A stretch of DNA of 60,000 nt from Cristatella mucedo (taxonomy: Eukaryota > Bryozoa > Phylactolaemata > Cristatellidae): assembly GCA_009760855.2 (NCBI GenBank), contig WPIO01000098.1, positions 1,421,001 to 1,481,000 on the forward strand, read 5' to 3'. Position 1 is the first letter of the stretch; each line of letters starts with the position of its first letter. The position numbers were made by a program, and so were the translations under genes. This document shows, one piece after another, positions 36,006 through 46,020 of this stretch. The notes under the pieces are model-generated. The model was given only the letters and a program-made list of their open reading frames with translations, did no database searches and was not told the DNA's origin.

Positions 36006-36254
36006 CTAACACGTTAATTTGTTCCTGATTTCTCTCCTAAGGATTTTATTGGACCCTTCGGCAAGGTAAACGATGTTTAGTCGTTTGTGCATCAAACGTA
36101 GAAAATTATCTAGAATCTCTCTTTGGTCTTCAGTCATTAGATCAGCAAGCCCAACAAAATCTTTGCTGTTTTTGTTTAAATCCACCTCGGGCATCTGCTT
36201 GACACTATCAACCCAAACATGGGCACCTTTTGCAGATTTGTCTGTCATTGACAT
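36006..36254 (-). pseudogene. 82-codon helical frame, unknown viral relic
   Basis: The minus-strand frame starts at an ATG (36254) and reads SAKGAHVWVDSVKQMPEVDL followed by a helical run with LADLMTEDQREILDNFLRLM and a basic end. It stops at TGT-TAG near 36006, and protein-like text follows. It may be the N-terminal part of the next relic downstream or a separate gene. The family is unknown. Confidence 0.4.
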
Positions 36255-36587
36255 AATGCCTTTTATATAATCTGGTCAAGACTAGTACCAATTGTCTCAC
36301 AAGTGTCGTAGTTTAGTATGTCATATGAGGTCCAATTCCTAACCAACTGCGAGTTGCCCGATCGCCTTGGGGCCTAGTACTAAAGCGCGAATTGGCACTT
36401 ACGGCTATGGTTTCAAATGGTCTATTACTGTATCTTGACTAAAATCAAATGCTTTAACTTTTAGTGACGTACTAAATAGAAATGGAGCGAAAGATCTAAT
36501 GCTTAAGGTTTAATCTCCGTGACACTCATAGTGAAATCCAATGCCCAAATAGTCTTTGGGGCATTGTGACAGCAATCTGCATTATCT

Positions 36588-37106
36588 GTGAGCACGAAAA
36601 ATGGTGGTTCGTTCTACAAAGGCATACAATTGGTGCTGGTGTTCTATATACCAAAAGGCAGACCTAGAGGAGAGAGAGTATTCACTCAAGGAAAACCAAG
36701 AGGCCGATCTGTACTGATACATGGTAAGTATGGGCGTAGTGGCATGAAGACAAGCCAAAAAGTGTTCTTGCAAGAGTAGCAGGAAGCATTTTCAGCGAAC
36801 TGAAAATAAAATAAAATCGTCAGCACTAACAGACACTGAATGGCTGGAATATGTTAAGAAGCTAGACATACCAAACTTTATAGTTGTGTTTGCCAGAATG
36901 GAGCTAGCACTAATGAGGCCACAACTAACAGAGTATTTCATTTGCAGCACAAGAAGGACCGAGCGCCCAATTTATCGTTGGGTTGCTTGTTGTAAACAAG
37001 GCAAAATTGCTTGTACTTTGATTCTTTTGGTGCAACTCCTAGGCCTTGAGTTAGTGAATATTTTGGAACAGTGCCTAGTTTTTCAGCATTCCAACTGCAA
37101 GACTTA
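36588..37106 (+). pseudogene. Protein-like fragments on the plus strand, unknown
   Basis: At 36588-36779 an R/G/K-rich frame ends in TAG. From about 36810 another run reads SALTDTEWLEYVKKLDIPNF and VFARMELALMRPQLTEYF before ending in the LINE. These lie opposite to the capsid-like genes, suggesting a second gene block or rearrangement. No family is recognised. Confidence 0.35.
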
Positions 37107-37552
37107 TAATAATAATAATAATAATGCACTTGATAAAGCGCCCTCAGAGAACTTATTCTCTCTCTAGGCTACATTTGCGGCAAAGGGAAATGCAATTGAT
37201 TGGTGAGTAAAATTATGCTTCATAAACAAAAAAATGAATAACATGGTTAGGGGTGACATGCACAGAGTCAGCATGCAAATGTGGTTGGGTGGCCGCATGC
37301 ACAGAGTGAGCACGCATAAGCACATCAAGGACGAATCACAAGGACCCACTAATTGCTGTCCTAAATAGGTGTGATTTTAAGATCTTTTTAAATGTGGTCA
37401 GGTCAGGGGATGTTCTGACGCAGGTCGGGAGGGAGTTCCAGGCTTTGGGAGCATACGAACTAAATGCACGGTCTCCGAATATTTTGAGGTTTGTATGGGG
37501 TATTTGTAGATTGATGGATTCCGAAAATCGTGTGGTACGACCTATACAGTAC
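37107..37552 (-). mobile_element. LINE (L2/CR1-like) copy, reverse
   Basis: An (AAT)n tail and reverse hairpin (GCGCCCTCAGAGAACTTATTC) come first. They are followed by the 3' spacer with ACATGGTTAGGGGTGACATG, and then a minus-strand C-terminal coding part from 37563 to 37336 ([20 protein letters not shown], ending AISGSL). It separates two AT-rich virus-like stretches. Confidence 0.9.
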
Positions 37553-38265
37553 TCCAATGACAAGAATAGGCTTGTTAAATATGCTGGACAACATTACTAA
37601 TTCAGAAACTTGGAAATGGTTTCGGTGTCACTGGTCTAGATGGTAGTTATGTCTCTATAGAGTATTAGCAAGGAGAGCCAAGGCTTAATCTCAGACTTAA
37701 ACTTGATCAAGTCAAAATCTTTAAGTACAGAGCTTGAAGTGTTTGATCCTGCTGAGTATTACACTGAAATGGCAGGATAAGATAGAAGGAAACGAAACCA
37801 TTTGGGTGGGAGGGATTTAGCTTGTATGTCCTTTTTCTGGTTATGTCTAGCATTTTACCGACACGGTTCTTTGCGCTTTTCTTGATTTTCGTGAGACTTG
37901 CGGGATTAGATACCTTGTCTTCTAAGAAGTCACTGGCAACTCTGTCATGCAGATTATGAAATTTGAAATGTCATGTGAAATAGTCACACGTCTTTCTGCC
38001 AATAGTTTATTAATATACTGTTTATGCTTTCTTTTAACTGAGGACTATAATCCACTCCTCCTTTCTCAACAAGCTGTTTTTCCTTGTTGATATTATGTAA
38101 TCTGCCTTACTTTCCTATTGTATTGCATACATTCTTCATACTTTTGGTTGACATAGTTTTCATCTTGCTATATTAACGTCCTTTTTATTTCTGCCTCTGG
38201 CGCTGTTTGGTAAGCGAGCTGCCTTAGTCGGTCAGTACCTAGCAGACGATATTCAAATGAGTATG
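37553..38265. other. AT-rich stretch, part virus-like relic
   Basis: Plus-strand protein-like runs occur in two frames at 37570-37790 (e.g. SLSTELEVFDPAEYYTEM). The remainder to 38265 shows nothing recognisable. Confidence 0.35.
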
Positions 38266-38335
38266 GTCACATGCTTGAACAAAATGCCCGCCTGATCGCA
38301 CGGTGTATCAAAGCCCACTTACCTCCTACACTTAC

Positions 38336-38524
38336 CTTTGCCACTCTCTTGAGACCTACAGTGGTTGCAGTCCACAAAAAGAAGACGCAGTTTGCTTGGC
38401 TTGGGAACATTGATGACGATTGGCTAGATTTTGGCTGCTCTCTAGCGTCGTACTTAGCGAAATAGGTTTCTTCTATCTCGGCAATAGTGACTCGGCTAGT
38501 GGTCACCTTCGAGGCATCGACCAT
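38336..38524 (-). CDS. Possible first coding exon of a minus-strand gene
   Basis: From an ATG at 38524 the minus strand is open for 63 codons and meets a consensus splice donor (CAAAG then GTAAGT) at 38335, exactly in phase 0. The peptide starts MVDASKVTTSRVTIAEIEET and contains FFLWTATTVGLKRVAK. I do not recognise the family and found no second exon to the left. Its start lies about 1.1 kb from the first MYPT-like exon on the opposite strand, so the interval could be a shared promoter region. Confidence 0.4.
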
Positions 38525-38602
38525 TAGCGTCGCATTTTAGTGATAGGTTCGGATGGATCTATCAATACTTTTAGCCTATTCCTTCACTATCTTCAGCCGA
38601 TT

Positions 38603-38684
<82 letters not shown>

Positions 38685-39592
38685 AAGTTTCCAGTTTCCT
38701 GCCATGAAAGTCACTGTACTCTCGGGCCGCCGTCCTGCCATTAAAGTCACTGTATGTACTATGGATTCGCAGCATCGTAGAATGAGTGATTTTACTCCTC
38801 TTTCCGCTTTTAATGTTCACTATTCCAGCGCTTGGCTCAGACGTTGACATTCCGATTTCGGCGCTGGGCTCACATACAACTCGGGCAACAGATCTTAGCA
38901 GTAAACTGAGACCGTGGTCGCCTCACGCGATCGATTCACTAATAAACGATCTTAATTCAGTTACCGACTCAAACATACCCATTAACTCAACGTTCGGTTA
39001 AAAACAGAATTCCATGTCTGGAAAGGAAATAACATAATAACTAACATCAAATGAGTCATCGCAATCGCTATCGCTTTCGAACGCGAACGACTCGATTAGC
39101 TGGAGAAAGCCGTTGGGTACAGCTTCGTGTTAAGGTGTCAGTACGTAGGCTTCCGTCACGTGATATTACTATTCAATAGTATGACGACGCTATTCCGCCT
39201 GACTGCAGTTGGGCTTCACTTCCGTCCAGCCCGGGACTGCCGTGAATGGTTTTTCACACTTTCCGATGAAAAGACCTCGCGAGCGAGCAGACTTGCGAGC
39301 GAGTAGGGAGTTTTTGTCGTAAAAGGTAAAAGCAATTCCTCAGGCAAGATCAACCTAGTGTCTTGCAGGGACCCTTAATCGTTCTTCGGAATGTAACGAT
39401 CAAACTGTCTGGCAACCTTGGGAAACTGTTGCTCGGATTATCTAAGCAAGTGTTGCGCCAATACTGCAGATTGCTTGCCGAAAACTATTGTCTTACGCAG
39501 ACGTTTCGTCGGCTGCCTTGTTCTCATCACGCGATTGAGTGACGACCGACGAATGGTCGTCCATTCGACGAATTGAGTTAGTCAGACGCTGA
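38525..39592. other. Interval between divergent genes
   Basis: It holds a (CT)n run at 38606-38683, a small repeat (CCATGAAAGTCACTGTA / CCATTAAAGTCACTGTA near 38702 and 38737), and a CpG-richer part after 39050 (CGCGAGCGAGCAG). A promoter is plausible but no core element is clear. Confidence 0.35.
38606..38683. repeat. (CT)n microsatellite
   Basis: It is an uninterrupted CT dinucleotide run of about 78 bases. It creates spurious open frames of alternating S/L and R/E on the two strands. Confidence 0.98.
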
Positions 39593-39757
39593 TTGATGGC
39601 TGAGAACTGAAAAGAAGCAAAGAGGGTGCGGTTCGAGCCCGGTGCCGTTTTAATGGCCGTCTGATCGGCCGGCGATAACGAAGATGTTCGCGTCCTGTTA
39701 GAAGCTGGGGGAAACCCTAACACCGCCAACGTGGATGGATTGACGCCGCTCTTTCAG
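39593..39757 (+). CDS. MYPT/PPP1R12-like exon 1: PP1-binding motif and first ankyrin repeat (with in-frame TGA)
   Basis: The plus strand reads KEAKRVRFEPGAVLMAV, then a TGA, then SAGDNEDVRVLLEAGGNPNT and ANVDGLTPLFQ before a splice donor at 39758 (CAG/GTATCA). Myosin phosphatase targeting subunits have the same order: a KVxF-type PP1-docking motif, 'GAVFLAACSSGD', 'LL..GAD.N.ANVDGLTALHQ', and an intron after that Q. These proteins hold PP1 catalytic subunit on myosin at the actomyosin cytoskeleton. In-frame TGAs sit at 39590, 39608 and 39662, the last where relatives have Cys. Either the exon is decayed or there are sequence errors. The identity of the family is firm; its functional state is not. 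Confidence 0.75.
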
Positions 39758-39905
39758 GTATCAATTTTTGCGGGCGGCTGCATTTTCGCTGCTGGTCTAA
39801 TTCTGTGTGCCCTCCCCCACTTGCTCTTCGGCATTCTTGTGGCAGTGATTACGCCTCTGTGCCAGTGTATGTGTGTGGGAGCGCGCGAGTTTTTGTCTGG
39901 TGAGC

Positions 39906-40078
39906 CGCTATGGCACACTGTATAAGGCGGTTGCTGTCACGACCTCTATCCCGAGGTTGAGGGTTCGATTCCTGCGGTGGGCGATCCCTTATCGCCACTG
40001 CAAGCTGTGATGATAGCCCTAAAGGCTCTTCTGTCTCTATCCAGAAAGAGCCTGTTTAATCGGCCAGGATTTATTTAT
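39906..40078 (+). mobile_element. SINE-B copy in the first MYPT-like intron
   Basis: A complete copy: the head CTATGGCACACTGTATAAGG (A box), GAGGGTTCGATTCCTGC (consensus B box), a GCGATCCCTTATCGCCACTG hairpin, the body with AAAGGCTCTTCTGTCTCTAT, and the tail TTTAATCGGCCAGGATTTATT. The Pol III internal promoter is well preserved. Confidence 0.88.
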
Positions 40079-40129
40079 TATTTTACATATATCCTGTGAA
40101 CTTGTGTTTAGCATTCCTGCCATTGTTCA

Positions 40130-41455
40130 AGATGCGACTTCACAAACCGCCTCCACGGTCGCCTTTCTGAGCGGTTTAGTGTGCGATAGCTCAACTTTCT
40201 CTAGTGCTTCGCTCTGCCGTTCTCGTAGCCAACTGTGTGCAATTGTATGGAGTACCTCAGGGCTCTGTGCTAGGTCCGGTCCTTTTCACCGTTTATACTC
40301 TCCCTCTCGCTGATGTGATTGCCAAGCACAATCTAGGCTTTCACTTCTATGCGGATGACACTCAGTTGTACCTTTGCTTTGATCCCTCCCAGCCTTCGAG
40401 CACCTCAAATTCTCTCAACTCACTTGCTGCATGCATTGATGACATTCGATCATGGATGGCAGCAAATTTTCTAAAACTAAACGATGATAAAACTAACTTA
40501 CTAGTTATGGGCAAACCTAGTGTTATTCAGAAATTGGAAAGGCTGACTTTCAAAATTGGCTCTGCCAGCATATCTCCAGTTGCATCAGCTCGAAATCTAG
40601 GTGTCATATTCCAAAGCGACCTCTCGTTAGACGACCACATCAGCTCCACAGTCAAATCAGCCTATTTTCAGCTTCATAACATTGCTAAAATTAGGGCTTG
40701 TTTAGATAAGGATACCACGTCCAAGTTGGTCCATGCATTCGTGACATCTCGTCTCGACTTCTGCAACTCACTGCTTACTGGCCTACCAGCATGTGCGATC
40801 AGGCGATTGCAGCTGGTGCAAAACTCTGCAGCTAGGCTTGTCTGTCGTGAGCGTCGCAGTTGCCACATTACTCCACTTCTCGCCGACCTGCACTGGTTAC
40901 CAGTCAAGCAACGGATTTACTTCAAGGTTTTGTCGCTCACTTTTAGGTCTCTTCATTCTATGGCTCCAGCCTATCTTTCAGATATACTACCCCATCAGGC
41001 AAAGCATCGTACCACTCGCTTTTCGGAATCCAACAGTCTAGAAATACCTCGTACAAACCTTAAATCCTTTGGAGACCGTGCATTTAGCTCGTATGCTCCC
41101 ACAGCCTGGAACTCCCTCCCGACCTGCATCAGAACATCCCCTGACCTGACCACATTTAAAAGAAACTTAAAAACATACCTATTTAGGACAGCATTTAGTG
41201 GGTCCTTGTGATTCGTCCTCGATGTGCTTATGCGTGCTGACACTGTTCATGCTGCCACTAACCACATTTGCATGCTGACCCAGTGCATGTAACCCCTAAC
41301 CATGTTATTCATTTTGTTTGTTTTTCAAGCATGATTTTACTTACTATTCTATTGCGTATCACTTTGCAGCAAATGTAAAGCGTCTAGAAAGAGATTAAGT
41401 TCTCTGAGGGCGCTTTATCAAGTGCAATATTGTTATTATTATTATTATTATTGCA
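40130..41455 (+). mobile_element. Best-preserved LINE (L2/CR1 superfamily), 335-codon RT frame
   Basis: The frame 40204-41211 starts inside the reverse transcriptase ([20 protein letters not shown]), includes the catalytic [11 protein letters not shown], and continues with [18 protein letters not shown] and [13 protein letters not shown]. It then has the thumb [20 protein letters not shown] and the conserved C-terminus [19 protein letters not shown] to FSGSL-stop. The endonuclease and the 5' half are missing, so it is 5'-truncated; a frameshift is likely before 40230. The 3' end has the GCGTC...GGGCGC hairpin and an (ATT)n tail at 41430. It lies in the first MYPT-like intron in sense orientation. 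It is the reference for the other copies in the window. Confidence 0.92.
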
Positions 41456-42586
41456 AGCATCTTCGAGCCCGTGTAGCCCTTGTACCTCAGCCGTCTGTTT
41501 GAGGCCAGTACCTTTTTAATGCATAGCTGTACCTGGCTGCCTATAGCTTTAGTGCATCACTGTACATTCTTTCGTGGCCGCTCGAGTTGATACTCGCATC
41601 GATGCGGTACTCGATTTGCAAAAGGAGAGCCTGCCGGCGAAAGCTAGTCCACATGTACATCCATAAAAGGCAGCCAATCAGCCGGCCAGCTTGCCTGCAG
41701 CCCAGTGGCAATGGCCAGTGTAGAGGTTAGTGACTTTGGCTAGCTAGTGGCACAGTGAGTTGCTGGCTGGCTGTGGGGGGGGGGCTTCATCGATATGTCT
41801 ACCTTATCTGAACCAGGTTAGCTAATACGGCCATGCATCCGAGACCATAAGGGTTTTTTAGACAATAGTGTCACGGTTGAATTACTAGGGCATATATATG
41901 ACCACTATTGTAGTAGCACTGTGCTTGGACTGGTCAATTGGGTTTTGTAATACCGAGTGCTTGCATTTTATTCTCCGAGGCATTTAGTCGCGGTATCTAG
42001 TTGCAGAACAGGCCGGGCATGGCTTGGACAGTTTCCAGCTCGACTCAGCGCCTGCGCATGGCGAATGTGCATGCGACTGGTGGCAATTTCTCTGCATTTT
42101 CAGTGTACCAGAGCTTCTGCTACTGCTAGCCCACAGTGGTAACTGACACTCACCCTACCCTATCCAATCTTACCCTACCCCTTAATCGGTTTTGCGGTGG
42201 ACCAGGCTTGCAGCCAATGCTTGACTGCAGATTGGGAAGAGCAGAGCAAAGCCGCGTGTATCTCACATGTATGCATTCAGCTGACATTGCACTAGGATGA
42301 AGGAAGTCAGTCGCCCTGACCAGCGCGGCTGGGGCCGACAGACTGCATGCACAGCTGCCAATTATTACAATGCTCATCGCTGGTAATGAGGTCAATAAAT
42401 GTAGCATCTGCAAGAGCATCTACAATTACCATTATGCAGACCGTCGCTAGAAAGCTTGTCTGCATTACGTACTACAGCACAGCACGTTGGCCCAGCCGAC
42501 TGCCGACGGCTTAACCCAATCGGCTTGTCCCTGTCCATATACATTTTGAATCACACCCTATCCGGCTGCCTGCCCTCACGCTCTCT

Positions 42587-42634
<48 letters not shown>

Positions 42635-42969
42635 TTTCTGTCTTACTCACTTGCTATTTTTTCTTTTTCATGCTCTGTTCGTGCTCTCGTCTCTCCTGCT
42701 GCTCTGTACTTTCTCTTCTTGCTTTCCTTTTTATCTGTCCTCTCTTAGCTCATCCCTCCTCTCTTGCTCTATCTCTTTCTCTGTAGCTCCCCTTTCAATA
42801 TAGCTCTTTCCCTTTATTTCTAGCTCTCTCTCTACCGCTCTCCCTCTCCTGCTTGCTAGCTCTCCAAGTATCTTTCTATATATCTCCATCTATATTGCTC
42901 TTTCTCCCTCCTTCTCTAACTCTCTAAGCCCCATGTATCTCTCCCTCCCTGCCTCTCTCTCTCTCCCTC

Positions 42970-43002
<33 letters not shown>

Positions 43003-44263
43003 TATCCCTCTCTATAGCTCTCTCTATCCCACTCTATAGCTCTACCTATCCCTCTCAATAGCGCTCTCTCTCTCCCTCTCTCTCACTCTCTATCCCTATA
43101 GCTCTCTCTCTCTCTCCCTCTCTCTCTCTCTAGCTCTGTACCCCTGTCTACTACTCTCTCCCTCTCCCTTTCCTCCCCTCCTTGAGTTATTCCTTTTGTA
43201 ATCCCGACTTCGGTAGCATGCCTCCACCGGTTAGTGAAGCCTTCCTGCAGGAGGCAGTATGAGGTGGGAGGCAGCCGTGCATGAAGCAGGCAGGCTGCTC
43301 CTTGAACACTTCTCTGTCCCCCCCAATCGAACAGCACAGCTGCCTGCAAGGTCGATGGTCTGTATGTTTCATTGCTGAAATTGCTGAATTGAATTTCGGA
43401 ATTGCTGACTGTGCCACCATGTAGTATCTAGAGTGCATATCAGTTGCACTGCATTAACAGCCGGTTATTGAATCGTTCGATAAAGCAAGTAAGTGGCTTC
43501 TGTTCGAAATCTCACTAGCTCTTGCAGGAAGAGACAAAGTGGCTTTAAAACTGCCAAAAGGCTGCACTTGTAATTGAAAACTTTGTTAGTGCCAAACCAA
43601 TCGAGGTCACTCTGCTCCGAGCCTAGTTTTACTGTTGTCACCGTTGGGCTAATCGAGCCATCCCAGATGGTAGCACTGGTACCAATCTGGCAGGGCATTA
43701 ACTGGTGAGCTGACCCATCCCGTCTGGCTATGCCCGATAGGCATGGCACCATTGTGGCGGTTCAGAAATAGCATATCAGGTTGCAGCCTGTAATAGTGCC
43801 TACAGCATGCCGGCTGACTCTTCTCCCATCCAGTGCCACCTGATTCTAGGATAAATGATTGGGTGACGATCAGCCTGTCAAGTGTGCAGTATGTGGGACA
43901 GTCCTACTTCTAAAATAGCAGCCATTTTGATGCAGTGCTAAACCACAACGTCAGAATGTTTTTGCCAACTCCACATGAGCTTGTAAATACGTTCCGGAGC
44001 AGACAAAGAGCAACCAAGGGGCAGTTACTTGATGCTTGAGTTGTTTCCTAGCAAATTGTCTATGCTCAGCCGATAGTTCGCTTATTGCAACCCCTAGTAG
44101 AAGGCAACCTTCACCTGCTGTACTATTGTGGCTGCATTGAGACATGACTCACATTGTGATAATGCCAAGCTCCACGTGCAATATTCTCATGCTGTTATTT
44201 ATGGACAAACTTTTCCGGCTGAGATGTTTTGCTCTCCATGGCAATCATGTACTTGCCGTCTAG
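41456..44263. other. MYPT-like intron 1, remaining part
   Basis: No exon is seen. Contents: a G9 run near 41776, TC-rich low-complexity sequence at 42575-43190, and otherwise unstructured text. It ends at the acceptor TTGCCGTCTAG before exon 2. Confidence 0.5.
42575..43190. repeat. TC-rich low-complexity tract
   Basis: Over 600 bases of imperfect CTCTCT with interspersed words such as TATAGCTCTCTCTATCCC repeated near 43010-43110. Open frames here (mostly S and L) are artefacts. Confidence 0.95.
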
Positions 44264-44571
44264 GCATGCATTGATGAGAACATGGAGATGGTCAGATTAC
44301 TGAGCCGTGATGGCACACTAGGTAAGGCGGTTGCTTTCACGACCTCGGTCCCGAGGTCGTGGGTTCGATTCCTGTGGTCGGCGATTCTTTATCGCCACTG
44401 CAAGCGGTGGTGATAGCCGTAAAGGCTCTTCTGTCGCTATACAAAAAGAGGCTGTTTAATCAGCTAGGATGTTTTACTGGTCGTTCATGGTGCCGATGTC
44501 AACGCACAAGACAATGAAGGCTGGACAGCCATTCATGCTTTGGCATCGTGTGGCTACCAGGATATTATCAG
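44264..44571 (+). CDS. MYPT/PPP1R12-like exon 2 (ankyrin), interrupted by a SINE
   Basis: The acceptor TCTAG precedes ACIDENMEMVRLL (44264-44302), which follows the Q of exon 1 exactly as in MYPT proteins. After a 177-base SINE interruption the frame resumes at 44480 with VVHGADVNAQDNEGW, then TAIHALASCGYQDII and a donor at 44572 (ATCAG/GTAGCT). The second part is the next ankyrin repeat (relatives: 'GANINQPDNEGW.PLHAAASCGYLDIAE'). The inserted SINE carries TGA TAG in frame (within GGTGGTGATAG), so an unspliced reading stops. The exon borders and phase (0 in, 2 out) agree with exons 1 and 3. Confidence 0.8.
44303..44479 (+). mobile_element. SINE-B inserted in MYPT-like coding exon 2
   Basis: It starts AGCCGTGATGGCACACTAGG, has the B box GTGGGTTCGATTCCTG, the body CTTCTGTCGCTATACAAAAAG, and the tail TTTAATCAGCTAGGATGT. 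It is flanked by TTACTG at 44297-44302 and again at 44474-44479, a 6 bp target-site duplication. Removing one duplicate plus the SINE restores the ankyrin frame exactly. It is in the same orientation as the gene. Confidence 0.9.
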
Positions 44572-44599
44572 GTAGCTGTCATTGCTGCTTTTATAAAAA

Positions 44600-44748
44600 A
44601 CAAATATAATTCATTTATATAGCACCACAAGAGAAGCTAATCTCTATTCAGGTGCTTCATATATGCCTCGGGTCTCGAGCCCTCAACCTCATTTAGACCT
44701 TGGTCGGGGCGAGCACCTTAACCGCTGGACCAAACCAGCTCGGAATTT
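44600..44748 (-). mobile_element. SINE-A copy, reverse
   Basis: The reverse complement reads the tRNA head (GCTGGTTTGGTCCAGCGG, TTAAGGTGCTCGCC), the region before the B box, and the tail with GAAGCACCTGAATAGAGATTAG and CTTGTGGTGCTATATAAATG. The tail is the SINE-A version of the LINE-like hairpin. Confidence 0.85.
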
Positions 44749-44776
44749 TGACTCTCCCTTGCTGTATAAGTAAATT

Positions 44777-44831
<55 letters not shown>
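44777..44831. repeat. (TG)n microsatellite
   Basis: About 55 bases of uninterrupted TG, lying between SINE-A and the third LINE family fragment. Confidence 0.97.
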
Positions 44832-44832
<1 letters not shown>

Positions 44833-44849
44833 TCCTGCGGTAAAGCCAT

Positions 44850-45155
44850 AAAGTGAAAAAGACTATGTGGGGGTTAAGCAGGAGAGTTTTGTATAGCGCA
44901 CTCACAGCCCAAGCGGCTTTTGGTTTGCATTCAGTAGCCAACATACTTTGTCTCATACAACAAACAGAAAATGGGAAGCATAGCAGAGTCAGTGGAGCCG
45001 TTGAGGTAGTCCGTAGCATCGAATTAGCAGACAGCTGAAAAAGATGAGCCATAGTCGGCAGCAGGAGAAAAGTTGTCGTTCTGTAATAATTGTGGAAGCG
45101 AGTTCCACAGTCTAGCACCAGCTGAGCTACTGCTTCTGTCACCAACGGTCCTTAA
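44850..45155 (-). mobile_element. LINE family 3 fragment, reverse
   Basis: The minus strand translates with the C-terminal signature LWNSLPQLLQNDNFSPAADY followed by GSSFSAV, typical of the end of a non-LTR ORF2, and has stops. The same region recurs at 47.09 and 57.5 kb. It differs from the other two LINE families in the window. Confidence 0.7.
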
Positions 45156-45475
45156 GCGAATGCTTAACTCATGAGTCTTATCACAAAAGTTCACTAACTT
45201 TTACCCAGCCTTATGTTGACCTTATCATTTCCATCGGTATTCTACTTTTCTTATGCTCATGTCTTGTTTACTGTACCTGTCAGCACTAGTTTCTGCTGCT
45301 TGCCACACTGGCATACATTATTGAACCCTGCCCTCCCACGGTTTCTAGTAGCAGGGCCAGAGCGAACTCGGAATTTGAAAGAAGTCGAATAGAAAACGGT
45401 TAAAAGAGCAATTTGACTAAGGAATTAAGTCCCGAGGCCGTAACTATTGGTGGCATCCCTAGACTTAACCTTAAA
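45156..45475. other. Intron 2 sequence, nothing seen
   Basis: No exon, repeat or family match is found. Confidence 0.4.
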
Positions 45476-45856
45476 CTAGTGGCAGTACAGCACATAGATT
45501 AGTTCTTCCAGAGCGACAGCTGTCAATGAGATCGCATACCAATTATGCTGAGGTAATAAGCCTCCCGAAACCTCAACGTGAGGAGCAAGACCTCCCAGTA
45601 GCCTAGTTAATTTGATCATAGAGGCTTGCTGACCGACTAGCTCGGACAAAGCGGACATGCAGGGAGACATGCGGTTTGTAAGAGTTTGTGGACTATAGCT
45701 GAGAGTGGCTGTGTGGGTCGTCTTTAGTTGTGAGTGACCGTTTGGAGCGAGCTGCTGCTGCTGCTGCTGCTGCTGCTGCGGCTGCTTTTGAGGTGTATGT
45801 TTCCTGCCTGAACTGAAAGCGGTATTTTCATGATAAAATCCTTGGAGCACATGCAC
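45476..45856 (-). CDS. 126-codon minus-strand frame with polyglutamine, doubtful
   Basis: The minus strand is open and encodes a Q-rich run (KQPQQQQQQQQQLAPNG) from the CTG repeat at 45751-45780, then SPQTLTNRMSPCMSALSELV and a hydrophobic end. The part after the repeat looks more protein-like than chance. No family, splice pair or homologue is recognised. It is antisense within the MYPT-like intron 2 and may simply be a spurious frame. Confidence 0.2.
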   Translation of the reverse strand: MHVLQGFYHENTAFSSGRKHTPQKQPQQQQQQQQQLAPNGHSQLKTTHTATLSYSPQTLTNRMSPCMSALSELVGQQASMIKLTRLLGGLAPHVEVSGGLLPQHNWYAISLTAVALEELIYVLYCH

Positions 45857-46020
45857 AAACTCTTAGGCAAGCACACGTGCTCCAGCAGCTTGTGCTTCGG
45901 CTTCTAAACTAGGGCCCACACCAGCCCACGCACAGGTCCCCATGGCTGCTCAGGCGCTCTTGGCATTTGCTCTTTAGCTGACGTGCAAACAGTAGGCATT
46001 TGCGGGCTCTCTGTTGTCAG

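Noticed and set aside
36582-36773. Minus-strand frame opposite 36588-36779
   Set aside because: It is the antisense of an R/G/K-rich plus-strand run; neither is recognisable and the plus one has better texture.
38593-38850. An RE-dipeptide repeat protein on the minus strand
   Set aside because: It is a translation of the (CT)n microsatellite.
39590-39664. Variant genetic code with TGA as an amino acid
   Set aside because: Other MYPT-like exons use TGG and TGC/TGT, and LINE frames end at TGA, so a standard code is simpler.
39947-39965. Possible tRNA gene from the B-box GGTTCGATTCC
   Set aside because: No cloverleaf with a proper acceptor stem and anticodon arm is present, and the same text recurs as part of SINE-B.
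41957-42142. Plus-strand frame as a MYPT exon
   Set aside because: No ankyrin motif or matching splice phase; it is in the first intron with random-looking composition.
44693-45145. A 150-codon minus-strand frame with a TH-repeat
   Set aside because: It fuses LINE family 3, the TG microsatellite and SINE-A; the protein is a chance product of three repeats.
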